Below, one piece after another: positions 27,389-35,826 of a stretch of 64,000 bases of DNA; the first letter of the stretch is position 1, and every line of letters starts with the position of its first letter. Source of the DNA: QHVT01 sp036399015 (GTDB lineage: Bacteria; Acidobacteriota; Thermoanaerobaculia; Gp7-AA8); the NCBI GenBank assembly GCA_036399015.1, contig DASWNW010000085.1:8732-72731 (forward strand), given 5' to 3'. Made by a program: the position numbers and the translations under genes. The notes under the pieces were generated by a model. That model was given only the letters and a program-made list of their open reading frames with translations, was not told the origin of the DNA and did not search any database.

Positions 27389-28983
27389 ATGAAGAACGCA
27401 GAACGCAGAATGCAGAGCTGAGAAGCGTTTCTAAATTCTTCATTCTGCGTTCTGCGCTCTGCGTTCTGGTTTCTCTCAACGCCTTCGCCCAGGTACGCGC
27501 GAAACACGCGGCGCTCTCCACCGCCTCCCCCCTCGCCACGAGAGCCGGCCTCGCCACGCTCCAGCGCGGCGGCACCGCCGCCGATGCTGCCGTCACCGTC
27601 GCCTTCACCCTCGCCGTCATTCACCCGCAGGGCGGCAACCTCGGCGGCGGCGGCTTCCTCGTCTATTACGACGCGTCGACGAAAGGCATTTGGACGCTCG
27701 ACTTCCGCGAGCTCTCCCCCCGCGCCACCACCCGCAAGCTCACGCTCGACGGCGTAAAGACGGCCGCCACTCCCGGCACCGTCGCGGGACTGAACGCACT
27801 GCACGAAAAGTTCGGCGCCCGCCCCTGGAAAGAGCTGCTCGCTCCTGCCATCGCGCTGGCGAAGGACGGGCCGCGGCAGGACGCGGAGCTCGCGCGCGAC
27901 ATCGAGACCGCGAAGCGCGAGCGCAAGCTCGAGATCCCGGCGACGCTGCCGCCGCCGGAGCTCGCGTGGACGCTGCAGCGCCTGGCCGACGAAGGGGCGC
28001 GCGACTTCTATGAAGGCGCCGTCGCGGAGAAGCTCGCCGAGACCGTGCGCGCCGCCGGCGGCATCCTCGGCCATCGCGACCTGCGCGAGTACGCGCCGGT
28101 CTGGCGCGCGCCGATCAAGCTGCGGTACGGCCCGTACGAGATCTACACCGTCGCCCCTCCCTCGGGCGGCGGGATCGTGATCGGTGAAGTGTTGAACATG
28201 CTGGCGAAGGACGACCTCGCGCAGCTCGGCTTCCAGACCACGAGGGCGGTGCACCTCCTCGCCGAGGCGCAACGGCGCGCGCAGGTCGACCGCCAGCGCT
28301 ACACCGGCGACCCGCTCGGCGCGCGCATCCCGCTCGGCGAGCTCCTCTCGCAGAAGCGGGCGGAGCTCTGGCGCGCCTCCATCAACATCGCGCGCGCCAC
28401 CGCCACCAGCAGCCTCACCGAGCCGGCGTCGCTCAATGCCGAGGGGGAGCACACCACCCACTTCACCATCGCCGACGCACAGGGGAACGTGGTCTCGCTG
28501 ACCACCGGCCTGGGCGAGCAGTTTGGCAACGGCTTCCTCGTCGCGCCGCTCGGCTTCTTCCTCAACGACGCCATGACCGCGTTCACCACCGGCGCGAACG
28601 CGCTCGATCCGCTGAAACGCCCCGCCTCGCCGATGACGCCGGTGATCGTGCTGCGCGACGGCAAGCCGTTCCTGGCGCTCGGCACGCGCGGCGGCTCCGC
28701 CATTCCCACCACCATCCTGCAGGTCTTCCTGAACGTGGTCGTGTACGGCAAATCGCTCACCGACGCCGTCGCCGCCGCGCGCTACCACCACGGCGCGGTG
28801 CCGGAGTCGATCGCGTACGAGCGCGAGCGGTCGTCGCGGCCGGTCGTCGAGGCGCTGAACGAGATGGGGCACGGTATGGAGGGGCGCGTCGCGATAGGTG
28901 ACGTGCACGCCATCCTGTTCGAGAATGGCCGCCTCACCGCCGTCTCCGATCCGCGGCGCGGCGGTGCAGCCGGAGGATATTAG
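27385..28983 (+). CDS. ggt: Gamma-glutamyltransferase (Ntn hydrolase), exported
   Basis: Cleaves glutathione and other gamma-glutamyl compounds, normally in the periplasm. The 532-residue precursor has the autoprocessing site EHTTHF, with nucleophile Thr at about 357, and the N-terminal GGTAADAAVTVAFTLAVIHP and GGNLGGGGFLVYY blocks. Around 28 of the first 30 residues, including the charged n-region (NEERRTQNAELR) and hydrophobic core (FFILRSALCVLVS), are written by heptamer element F, and the apparent cleavage follows AFA at about 35. The secretion signal thus appears to have been built from a repeat element. The ATG overlaps the coaX stop (ATGA), which supports this start. Confidence 0.93.
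   Translation: MNEERRTQNAELRSVSKFFILRSALCVLVSLNAFAQVRAKHAALSTASPLATRAGLATLQRGGTAADAAVTVAFTLAVIHPQGGNLGGGGFLVYYDASTKGIWTLDFRELSPRATTRKLTLDGVKTAATPGTVAGLNALHEKFGARPWKELLAPAIALAKDGPRQDAELARDIETAKRERKLEIPATLPPPELAWTLQRLADEGARDFYEGAVAEKLAETVRAAGGILGHRDLREYAPVWRAPIKLRYGPYEIYTVAPPSGGGIVIGEVLNMLAKDDLAQLGFQTTRAVHLLAEAQRRAQVDRQRYTGDPLGARIPLGELLSQKRAELWRASINIARATATSSLTEPASLNAEGEHTTHFTIADAQGNVVSLTTGLGEQFGNGFLVAPLGFFLNDAMTAFTTGANALDPLKRPASPMTPVIVLRDGKPFLALGTRGGSAIPTTILQVFLNVVVYGKSLTDAVAAARYHHGAVPESIAYERERSSRPVVEALNEMGHGMEGRVAIGDVHAILFENGRLTAVSDPRRGGAAGGY
27394..27473. repeat. Inverted heptamer-array element F (GAACGCA type), coding for the ggt signal peptide
   Basis: Left words GAACGCA, GAACGCA, GAATGCA, GAGCTGA (27394-27421) face inverse-complement words TTCATTC, TGCGTTC, TGCGCTC, TGCGTTC, TGGTTTC (27439-27473) across a 17-bp spacer. 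The entire element lies inside the ggt reading frame at codons 4-30. Confidence 0.92.
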
Positions 28984-29657
28984 TGAGCCTGAAAGTCGAG
29001 GCGGCGCGCGCCGCGCTGCAGGAAGTACGCTCGGGGATGACGCTCGGTCTCGGCACCGGCTCGACCGCCGCGGAGTTCGTGAAGCTCCTCGGCGAGGCGC
29101 TGCGCACCGGCGCGCTGCGCGACATCCGCTGCACCTGCACGTCCGAACAGACCGAGGCGCAGGCGCGCGCGGAACAGGTCCCGACGTTCGCGCTGCAGGA
29201 GGTCGCGCCGCTCGATCTCGCGGTGGACGGCGCGGACGAGATCGACGCGCAACTGCGCCTGATCAAGGGCCGCGGCGGCGCGCTCCTGCGGGAAAAGATC
29301 GTAGAGCAGCAGGCCGCCCGCTTCATCGTCATCGCCGACGAGTCGAAGCTCGTCGACCGCCTCGGCATCGGCGTCCTGCCGGTCGAGGTGACGCCGTTCG
29401 CGCGCGAGGTGCTGGAGCGTCGCTTCACCGAGCTGGGGTTGAAGCCCGTCCTGCGCCTCCGCGACGGCACGCCGCGCATCACTGACGAAGGGCACCTCAT
29501 CCTCGACGTGACGGTGCCGGAGAACCGCGACATCGCCGACGTCGTCGCGACGATCCGCGAGCATGCCGGCGTCGTCGAGACCGGCTTCTTCCCTCACGAG
29601 GCGACGGAGGCGATCATCGCGGCGTCTGAGGGGATCCGCCGGCTGCCGCGCCCGTAG
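28983..29657 (+). CDS. rpiA: Ribose-5-phosphate isomerase A
   Basis: Interconverts ribose 5-phosphate and ribulose 5-phosphate in the pentose phosphate pathway. The 224-residue protein shows MTLGLGTGSTAAEFVKLLG, DLAVDGADEIDAQLRLIKGRGGALLREKIVE in pieces over about 79-110, and ADESKLVDRLG, all RpiA hallmarks including the catalytic Asp and Lys positions. The GTG start overlaps the ggt stop by one base. Its 3' end overlaps the convergent lipoprotein gene by 44 bp. Confidence 0.96.
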   Translation: MSLKVEAARAALQEVRSGMTLGLGTGSTAAEFVKLLGEALRTGALRDIRCTCTSEQTEAQARAEQVPTFALQEVAPLDLAVDGADEIDAQLRLIKGRGGALLREKIVEQQAARFIVIADESKLVDRLGIGVLPVEVTPFAREVLERRFTELGLKPVLRLRDGTPRITDEGHLILDVTVPENRDIADVVATIREHAGVVETGFFPHEATEAIIAASEGIRRLPRP

Positions 29658-30234
29658 CGTCGGTCTTGGTGACGTTCATCGAGAAGCGCCACTGCCGCTT
29701 CTCGTACCAGAACGAGACGTGCGACGCGAACGGCTTGTCGAGCGGCTTGTTGATCTTCGTCTCGAACATCGGATAGAGGAAGGTCGGGTTGTCGTAGTGC
29801 CACACCAGCTCGCCGTGACCCACCTTCGGGTCGCGCGGGTGCTGCACGAAGTTCCGCAGGCCGTCGTAGACCTTCTCGCAGATCTTCCCCCGCAGCGCGC
29901 GCCCGCGGTGACTCGGCGCGGTGCCGAGGATCGGGAAGCCTTTCTGCGTCACCTTCGCCAGGTAGGTGGCCGAGTCGCCGGTGACCTGCTCGGTGACCAC
30001 CACCAGCCCTGCGCGCTCGAGATTGCGCAGCGTCCGGACCGCCAGCTCGTCGTAATCGTCCTTCGGCGACTGCGGCGTCCACCACACCTTTTCCGGTACC
30101 TCGGCGTAGATCGGCTCGGTCTTCGGCGCCCGCGCGCGGATGAGCGCCGTCGCCTTCTGATCGGTCAGCGGACCGGGGTCGCCGCAGGCCAGCGCCAGCG
30201 CCGCCAGGAACAACAGAAACGTCTTTCGCACCAT
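29614..30234 (-). CDS. Small lipoprotein of unknown function
   Basis: A 206-residue protein with a lipoprotein signal (MVRKTFLLFLAALALAC, Cys 17 in the lipobox ALAC). The mature part contains no domain I recognise: a segment on two-state mixed strands and helices with conserved-looking YDELAVRTLRNLERAGLVVV and a Trp/Tyr-rich C-terminal half (HGELVWHYDNPTFLYP; VSFWYEKRQWRFSMNVTK). The tail is low-complexity Gly/Ala. The start at 30234 is set by the signal peptide, though the frame is open far upstream. It converges on rpiA with a 44-bp overlap and diverges from bioY with 63 bp between the starts. Confidence 0.75.
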   Translation of the reverse strand: MVRKTFLLFLAALALACGDPGPLTDQKATALIRARAPKTEPIYAEVPEKVWWTPQSPKDDYDELAVRTLRNLERAGLVVVTEQVTGDSATYLAKVTQKGFPILGTAPSHRGRALRGKICEKVYDGLRNFVQHPRDPKVGHGELVWHYDNPTFLYPMFETKINKPLDKPFASHVSFWYEKRQWRFSMNVTKTDATGAAAGGSPQTPR

Positions 30235-30297
30235 GACCTCGCTTCGCACAGCAAAGAAATCGCCAGATCGCGTTCGATTGGTTATGCTTCGCGCCGT

Positions 30298-30879
30298 ATG
30301 AGTACGAAGGTGATGACCATTCCCGCTGTCGTGACGGAGCGGATCGTGCGCGGCCGGGTTGCGGCCGACATGCTGCTCGTGATCGGCGCCAGCGCCCTGA
30401 TCGCGATCGCCGCGCAGATCGCAATTCCCGTCCCATTCACCCCCGTCCCCCTCACCCTGCAGCCGCTGGCCGTGATCTTCATCGGCGTGGCGCTCGGCTC
30501 GACGCGCGGCGCCGCCGCCGCCGCGCTCTACCTCCTGGAAGGCTTCAGCGGCCTGCCAGTCTTCGCGCAGGGACACGGCGGCCCCGCATGGCTGCTCGGC
30601 GCCACCGCCGGCTACCTCTTCTCCTATCCGTTCGCCGCCTGGACCGCCGGCTTCGTCTCGGAGCGCGGCTGGGGCTCCTCGGTCGTGCGCGCCGTTACCG
30701 GCATGCTCCTGGCCCTCGGCGTGATCTACCTCGGCGGCTGGTCGTGGCTCGCAGCCCTCACCGGCGCGCATGCCGCCTTCGTGGCTGGTGTCGCACCGTT
30801 CGTCCTGGCCGACATCGTCAAGGTCGGAATCGGCGCCGCGCTCCTGCCGAAAGCCCAGCAGCTCGTCGCCCGCATCTGA
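30298..30879 (+). CDS. bioY: Biotin transporter BioY
   Basis: The substrate-binding membrane subunit of energy-coupling-factor biotin transport. The 193-residue protein has about six hydrophobic segments and the signature IAIPVPFTPVPLTLQPLAV, plus GSTRGAAAAALYLLEGFSGLPVFAQG and GGPAWLLGATAGYLFSYPFAA, all typical of BioY. No EcfA or EcfT genes are adjacent, so it is a solitary BioY, which is common. The start at 30298 fits family length; the open frame before it is a non-coding extension. Confidence 0.94.
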   Translation: MSTKVMTIPAVVTERIVRGRVAADMLLVIGASALIAIAAQIAIPVPFTPVPLTLQPLAVIFIGVALGSTRGAAAAALYLLEGFSGLPVFAQGHGGPAWLLGATAGYLFSYPFAAWTAGFVSERGWGSSVVRAVTGMLLALGVIYLGGWSWLAALTGAHAAFVAGVAPFVLADIVKVGIGAALLPKAQQLVARI

Positions 30880-30886
30880 CGCCGCC

Positions 30887-31447
30887 GTGCATCTCCTGCT
30901 CGTTGCGCTCCTGCTCGCACCAACGCAGCGGGAGCTGACGCCGCCGGCAAACGCCGCCCTGGCGGCGGAGCTCCGCACGATGGCCGAGGAAGACAAGGCC
31001 CTGCGCGAACGCTGGACGAAAGACCAGCAGAACCAGGCTCTCCGGGAGGAAGTGCGCGCCGCCGACGCGAAGCACGCCGCGCGACTCGACCAGATCATCG
31101 CCGCCCACGGCTGGCCCGGCATCTCCCTCGTCGGCTTCAACGGGATGAACGACGCCTGGCTCATCGCGCAGCACGGCGGCCGCGACTACGTCCCCCGCGT
31201 CCTCCCGCTGATGTACGAGGCCGTGCTGAAAGGGGAGCTCGACGAGAGCCTCTACGGCACGTCACTCGACCGCGTGCTCACCTTCCAGAACAAACCGCAG
31301 TTGTACGGGACGCAGTTCAAGGCCGGCTCCTGCGAGCCGTACCCGATCGACGACCCCGCAAACGTCGACGCACGCAGAAAGCGAGCGGGGATGCCCCCGC
31401 TCGCCGAGTACACGAAACAGCTCTGCGAGATTTTCGGGGCGAAGTAG
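30887..31447 (+). CDS. DUF6624-family exported protein
   Basis: A 186-residue protein starting at a GTG (VHLLLVALLLAPTQREL), with a short hydrophobic leader suggesting export. The body contains the features of the DUF6624 family: LRTMAEEDKALRERW, HGWPGISLVGFNGMNDAWLIAQHG and PQLYGTQFKAG, ending PPLAEYTKQLCEIF. Function is not known; some relatives occur as solitary secreted proteins. It starts 7 bp after the bioY stop, so the two are probably co-transcribed, without an obvious functional link. Confidence 0.8.
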   Translation: MHLLLVALLLAPTQRELTPPANAALAAELRTMAEEDKALRERWTKDQQNQALREEVRAADAKHAARLDQIIAAHGWPGISLVGFNGMNDAWLIAQHGGRDYVPRVLPLMYEAVLKGELDESLYGTSLDRVLTFQNKPQLYGTQFKAGSCEPYPIDDPANVDARRKRAGMPPLAEYTKQLCEIFGAK

Positions 31448-31470
31448 GCGGTGCCCTGAAGCTCTCTCGC

Positions 31471-32031
31471 TCACACGCGGAACGGATCCATCACCTTACT
31501 GATGATAAGGACGACCAGGATCACAACTGCAAGTACTGCCACCACAAACCAGCGTGACCATACGCGAGCAGGAGAGTCCTGCTCCATCTCGACGAGACTG
31601 TAGGCGACGTCGCCGCATCCGACCTCTGTGTCAGCGGGCATGAACTCCAGCGCGTCACTCACCAGCCCTTCGTACTCGAAATCGATGAGCACGCGACCGT
31701 TCCGGGCCGCCAGCTGCGCGACGTCGATCTGAGCCGACCGCCCGCTGACAGCTACTGCGTCGCCGGTGCGCACTTTCCGAAACTTCGCAGCCTTGAGCGT
31801 AGCGTTGGCTGTGAAGTCGACCGTAACCGGGCCACAGGTCTTTGCAGAGGGGTTCACGATCCGCAGAAGTGCCACGCCGGACCGAGGGACAGTCGATCGG
31901 ACGTCGAAAGCAATGCGCCGGTCCTCGAAAAACCGTTCGAACAGATTGCTACCGAAGACCAGCGTCGCCGCGGTGAAAACGATACCGATCCACCACTTCG
32001 CGTTCTCGCTTACCTTTTTGGCCATTCCCAC
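31471..32031 (-). CDS. Hypothetical two-helix membrane protein
   Basis: I do not recognise the family. The 186-residue protein has an N-terminal hydrophobic helix (about 13-28, WWIGIVFTAATLVFGSNLF), a likely extracytoplasmic beta-rich middle of about 120 residues (VALLRIVNPSAKTCGPVTVDF onward) with two Cys (one in CGPV and one in VGCGDV) and a C-terminal helix (about 162-180, WFVVAVLAVVILVVLII). It follows the next membrane gene with a 22-bp overlap, so they form a two-gene unit. Its base composition looks less GC-rich than its neighbours. A start six bases later (MAKKVSENAKWW) is equally possible. Confidence 0.6.
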   Translation of the reverse strand: MGMAKKVSENAKWWIGIVFTAATLVFGSNLFERFFEDRRIAFDVRSTVPRSGVALLRIVNPSAKTCGPVTVDFTANATLKAAKFRKVRTGDAVAVSGRSAQIDVAQLAARNGRVLIDFEYEGLVSDALEFMPADTEVGCGDVAYSLVEMEQDSPARVWSRWFVVAVLAVVILVVLIISKVMDPFRV

Positions 32032-32654
32032 TCGATCAAGTACTGCCTCGTAAGGTCCGTGACGTTGTCGATGGACCAGGTGATCCGGGTTCCGTCGTCA
32101 TCCAGCTCCGGCTGAACACGGGCTTCGGAGGTTTCTGATCCCTGCCGTTCAGAGGCGAACGTCCGCTTCGCCCGCCGGGTGTGAGGGAGCGTAATCTCTA
32201 CCTCGAGGTGCTTGATCGGATAGGTGGGAGTGAACGTCAGCCACTCATGGCTGCTGTTGAACGAGTTCGTGACGACCGCCGAGACCGTGGTGGTGACACG
32301 GTCGAGCCGGCGCATTGGAGTGGAGAAAACCTTGCGGATGATGATGTCACCAGCGTCAGTCTCGATGTTCGCCGGTTGGCCGTCCACTTTGAATTCGGAG
32401 AACGTGCCGTCCGCGCTCCATTCACGATGGACGAATTCCTTCAGCCCTTCTTTTTTGGCGACGATGGTGACTTGCTTAGAGAGGGTGGCGCGGGCGCCGG
32501 CAGGATCTTCGATGACGAGTTTCAGCTGCTGGTCTACGGCAACGAAATCGAGGTCCCGATAGGTCCGGTACCGTGCGCGAAAGTAAGCGCTCGTAATCCA
32601 GAGGACCGCTACCGCCAGGCCGAAGATGAGGATCGTGGCGGCCGTCGAGTTCAT
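32010..32654 (-). CDS. Hypothetical membrane-anchored protein
   Basis: I do not recognise the family. The 214-residue protein has one N-terminal helix (about 7-25, ATILIFGLAVAVLWITSAY) followed by a charged segment and a mostly beta soluble domain (about 45-205; ATLSKQVTIVAKKEG, TNSFNSSHEWLTFTPTYPIKHLEVEITLP), ending ITWSIDNVTDLTRQYLIEWEWPKR. The late part could be an immunoglobulin-like or effector-associated fold, but no signature is clear. It overlaps the downstream membrane gene by 22 bp. The pair sits alone between the DUF6624 gene and lon in a slightly AT-richer patch. Confidence 0.6.
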   Translation of the reverse strand: MNSTAATILIFGLAVAVLWITSAYFRARYRTYRDLDFVAVDQQLKLVIEDPAGARATLSKQVTIVAKKEGLKEFVHREWSADGTFSEFKVDGQPANIETDAGDIIIRKVFSTPMRRLDRVTTTVSAVVTNSFNSSHEWLTFTPTYPIKHLEVEITLPHTRRAKRTFASERQGSETSEARVQPELDDDGTRITWSIDNVTDLTRQYLIEWEWPKR

Positions 32655-32847
32655 GGTGCAGATTCAGGCGGCGAATGCTACGTCAGTTGACTTTAATGGC
32701 CATCGTCATGATTTCTCCATAAGTAAACTCCAGAGCGGAGGGCATGTCAAGCTGCCCATCCGCCCTTCTAACGAGTGCAAACAAAAGTCCATTTCAGCCG
32801 GGCTCTGCTAGCGATGCCCGTCACCTAAGTATACCTCTCCCCTCAAC

Positions 32848-35310
32848 TTACGCCTGTCCGACCGGCGTGTGCGCGTGCGTCGCCGGCTCCGGCTCGGGGA
32901 GCGGGTGGCTCTCGCGGCCGGCGCGGTCGGTGGTCTTCTGCTCCGCCGCCTGCTTCGAGAGCAGGGCGATCTCCAGCACGTCTTCGACGTGCTCGACGAA
33001 GTGGAAGGTCATGTCGCGCTTGATCGGCTCCGGGACGTCGATGAGGTCGCGCTCGTTCAGCTTCGGCAGGATGACGGTGTTGAGCTTCGCCGCGCGGGCG
33101 GCCAGCACCTTCTCCTTCACGCCGCCGATCGGCAGCACGTCGCCGCGCAGCGTGACCTCGCCGGTCATCGCCACGTTGCGGCGGATCGGCCGGCCGGTGA
33201 GCACCGAGATGATCGCCGTGGTGATCGTCACGCCTGCCGACGGGCCGTCTTTCGGAACGGCGCCCGCGGGAACGTGGATGTGGATGTCGTGCGTCTCGAA
33301 GTAGTCGGGCGGGATGCCGTTCTCGTCGGCGTGCGCGCGGGCGTAGGTGAGTGCGGCCTGCGCCGACTCCTTCATGACCTCGCCGAGCTGGCCGGTGAGG
33401 GAGAGCTTGCCCTTCCCGCGCACCGCCGTCGCCTCGATGAAGAGGATGTCGCCGCCGACGGCGGTCCAGGCGAGGCCGGTGGCCACGCCGACCTGGTCGC
33501 GCTCGAGCAGCTCCTCGGCGAAGTGCTTCATCGGCCCGAGGTACTTGTCGACGTTCGCGTCGGTGATGCGGTACTGGTCCGCCGTCTTCCCTTCCGCCAC
33601 CTGCACCGCGATCTTCCGGCAGATCGTGCCGATCTCGCGCTCCATGTTGCGGAGGCCCGCTTCCTTCGTGTAGCCGGTGATGACGCGCATGATCCCGGAG
33701 TCGGTCCAGACCACGGGCGTGTCTTTGATCCCGTTCTCCTCCATCTGCTTCGGGATGATGTGCTGCTTGGCGATCATCATCTTCTCCTCGTCCGTGTAGC
33801 CGGAGAGGCGGATGACTTCCATGCGGTCGAGAAACGCCGGCTGGATCGTGTCGAGGACGTTCGCCGTGACGATGAACATCACGTTCGAGAGGTCGTACGA
33901 CACGCCGAGGTAGTGGTCGCGGAACGAGAAGTTCTGCTCGGGGTCGAGCACCTCGAGGAGAGCCGACGAGGGGTCGCCGCGATAATCCGCGCCGATCTTG
34001 TCGACCTCGTCGAGCATGAACACGGGATTGCCGGTCTGCGCCTGGTTGATGCCCTGGATGATGCGGCCCGGCAGCGCGCCGACGTACGTGCGGCGATGGC
34101 CGCGGACTTCCGCCTCGTCACGCACGCCGCCGAGGGAGATGCGCACGAACTTGCGATCGAGCGCGCGGGCGATCGAGCGGCCGAGGGAGGTCTTGCCGAC
34201 GCCGGGAGGCCCGACGAAGCAGAGGATGGGACCCTTCATTTTCGCGCCGCGCAGCTTGCGCACGGCGAGGTACTCGAGGATGCGCTCCTTGATCTTCTCG
34301 AGGTCGTAGTGGTCCTCGTCGAGGATCTGCCGCGCGCGGGCGAGGTCGTGGTTGTCCGCCGACATCACGCCCCACGGCAGGCCGGTCATCCAGTCGAGGT
34401 AGGTGCGGATGATCGAGGTCTCCGCGGAGTCGGGATGGGAGCGCTCGAGCCGCTTGATCTGCTTCTCGATCTCCTCCTTCGCCTCCTGCGGGATGGCCTT
34501 CTCCTCGATCTTCTTGCGGTAGTTCTCGACTTCTTCCGCGAGCTCCTCGCCTTCGCCGAGCTCCGACTGGATCGCCTTGAGCTGCTGCCGCAGGAAGTAC
34601 TCCCGCTGCGACTTGTTCATCTCGCCCTGGGCGGCGGAGGAGATCTCCTGCTGCATGGTGAGCAGGTTGATCTCGCGGGTGAGCATCTCGTTGACCTTCT
34701 TGAGGCGCTCCACCGGGTCGATGGTCTCGAGGATGCCCTGCGCCTCTTCGAGCTTGAGGTCGAGGTTCGAGGCGGCGAGGTCGGTGAGGCGCGCCGGATC
34801 GTCGAGGTTCGCCGCGATCACCATCACCTCGGGGGAGATGTTCTTCCCGAGCGACACGGCGCGGTCGAGGTTCTGCTTCACGGCGCGGATCAGCGCCTCC
34901 ACCTCGAGCCCGCGGTCCTTCGTGACCGGCTCCTCGATGCGGGTGATCTTCGCCTTGAAGAAGGGGGCGGTCTGGATGAAGTAGTCGATGCGCGCCCGCG
35001 ACAGCCCCTGCACCAGGATGCGGATGCGGCCGTCCGGCAGCTTCAGCATGCGCATGATGATCGCCACCGTGCCGGTGCGATACAGGTCCTCTTCCCCCGG
35101 GTCCTCGTTCTGGAAGTCCTTCTGCGCGGTCAGCATGATCACGCGGTTCTCGGCCAGCGCCTGGTCGACCGCGTTGATCGACTTCTCGCGCGACACCGAC
35201 AGCGGCACGATGATGAACGGGAAGATCACCAGGTCCTTGAGCGGCAGCACCGGCAGGACGTCGGGAATCTTGATGGCTTCTTCTTTCGCGGTTTCGTTCG
35301 CGTCAGTCAT
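32848..35310 (-). CDS. lon: ATP-dependent protease Lon
   Basis: A 820-residue cytoplasmic AAA+ protease that degrades misfolded and regulatory proteins. The N-terminal LON substrate-binding domain (about 18-210) starts DVLPVLPLKDLVIFPF. The ATPase has Walker A GPPGVGKTSLG (about 368-376) and Walker B VFMLDEVDK. The C-terminal protease has the catalytic Ser in KDGPSAGVTI (about 693) and Lys in GGVKEKVLAA (about 735). A Pro-rich acidic tail follows. An upstream site with 10-bp-phased CAGTGCA direct repeats lies between it and nrdR. Heat-shock control is usual for Lon, but no CIRCE-type site is seen. Confidence 0.97.
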   Translation of the reverse strand: MTDANETAKEEAIKIPDVLPVLPLKDLVIFPFIIVPLSVSREKSINAVDQALAENRVIMLTAQKDFQNEDPGEEDLYRTGTVAIIMRMLKLPDGRIRILVQGLSRARIDYFIQTAPFFKAKITRIEEPVTKDRGLEVEALIRAVKQNLDRAVSLGKNISPEVMVIAANLDDPARLTDLAASNLDLKLEEAQGILETIDPVERLKKVNEMLTREINLLTMQQEISSAAQGEMNKSQREYFLRQQLKAIQSELGEGEELAEEVENYRKKIEEKAIPQEAKEEIEKQIKRLERSHPDSAETSIIRTYLDWMTGLPWGVMSADNHDLARARQILDEDHYDLEKIKERILEYLAVRKLRGAKMKGPILCFVGPPGVGKTSLGRSIARALDRKFVRISLGGVRDEAEVRGHRRTYVGALPGRIIQGINQAQTGNPVFMLDEVDKIGADYRGDPSSALLEVLDPEQNFSFRDHYLGVSYDLSNVMFIVTANVLDTIQPAFLDRMEVIRLSGYTDEEKMMIAKQHIIPKQMEENGIKDTPVVWTDSGIMRVITGYTKEAGLRNMEREIGTICRKIAVQVAEGKTADQYRITDANVDKYLGPMKHFAEELLERDQVGVATGLAWTAVGGDILFIEATAVRGKGKLSLTGQLGEVMKESAQAALTYARAHADENGIPPDYFETHDIHIHVPAGAVPKDGPSAGVTITTAIISVLTGRPIRRNVAMTGEVTLRGDVLPIGGVKEKVLAARAAKLNTVILPKLNERDLIDVPEPIKRDMTFHFVEHVEDVLEIALLSKQAAEQKTTDRAGRESHPLPEPEPATHAHTPVGQA

Positions 35311-35364
35311 GTTTTGACCTCGATCGGGGAGAACCAGTGCATTTCAGTGCAATGGCTGTACCCG

Positions 35365-35811
35365 TCATTTGAGACGGTGGAGCTCCTTGACGAATGCATC
35401 GACGTCCTCGAAACGCCGGTACACGGATGCGAATCTGACGTAAGCCACGGGGTCGAGCGCGCGCAGCCGGTCCATGACCATCGTCCCGAGCTGCTGCGCT
35501 GAGATTTCCCGCTCCGCGGCATCCGACATCGCCGACTCGATGGTGTCGGCGATGCGCTCCAGCTCCGGCTGCGGCACCGGACGCTTGCGACACGCGATCT
35601 GTAATCCGCGCATCAACTTATTACGGTCGTATGGCTCCCTGCGTTGGTCGCGCTTCACGACCTGGAACGTCGGCAGCTCGATCTTCTCGTAGCTGGTGAA
35701 CCGCCGGTCGCACTTCGCGCATTCGCGGCGCCGCCGGATGACGTCCCCCTCGCGGCTTTCACGCGAGTCGACGACGCGGTCCTCGAGATTCCCGCAGAAC
35801 GGGCAGCGCAT
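35365..35811 (-). CDS. nrdR: Transcriptional repressor NrdR
   Basis: A 148-residue zinc-finger/ATP-cone repressor of ribonucleotide reductase genes. The zinc ribbon uses CPFC (residues 3-6) and CAKC (about 31-34), the basic RRRRECAKCDRRFTSYEK region follows, and the ATP-cone spans about 46-136 (VKRDQRREPYDRNKLMRGLQIA). All family motifs are intact. It lies 54 bp upstream of lon on the same strand. No ribonucleotide reductase gene is in the window. Confidence 0.97.
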   Translation of the reverse strand: MRCPFCGNLEDRVVDSRESREGDVIRRRRECAKCDRRFTSYEKIELPTFQVVKRDQRREPYDRNKLMRGLQIACRKRPVPQPELERIADTIESAMSDAAEREISAQQLGTMVMDRLRALDPVAYVRFASVYRRFEDVDAFVKELHRLK

Positions 35812-35826
35812 GACCGGCGCGGTATA

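Noticed and set aside
32869..35502. An 877-residue plus-strand open frame antisense to lon
   Set aside because: Same GC-driven shadow effect; the Lon motifs on the minus strand are decisive.
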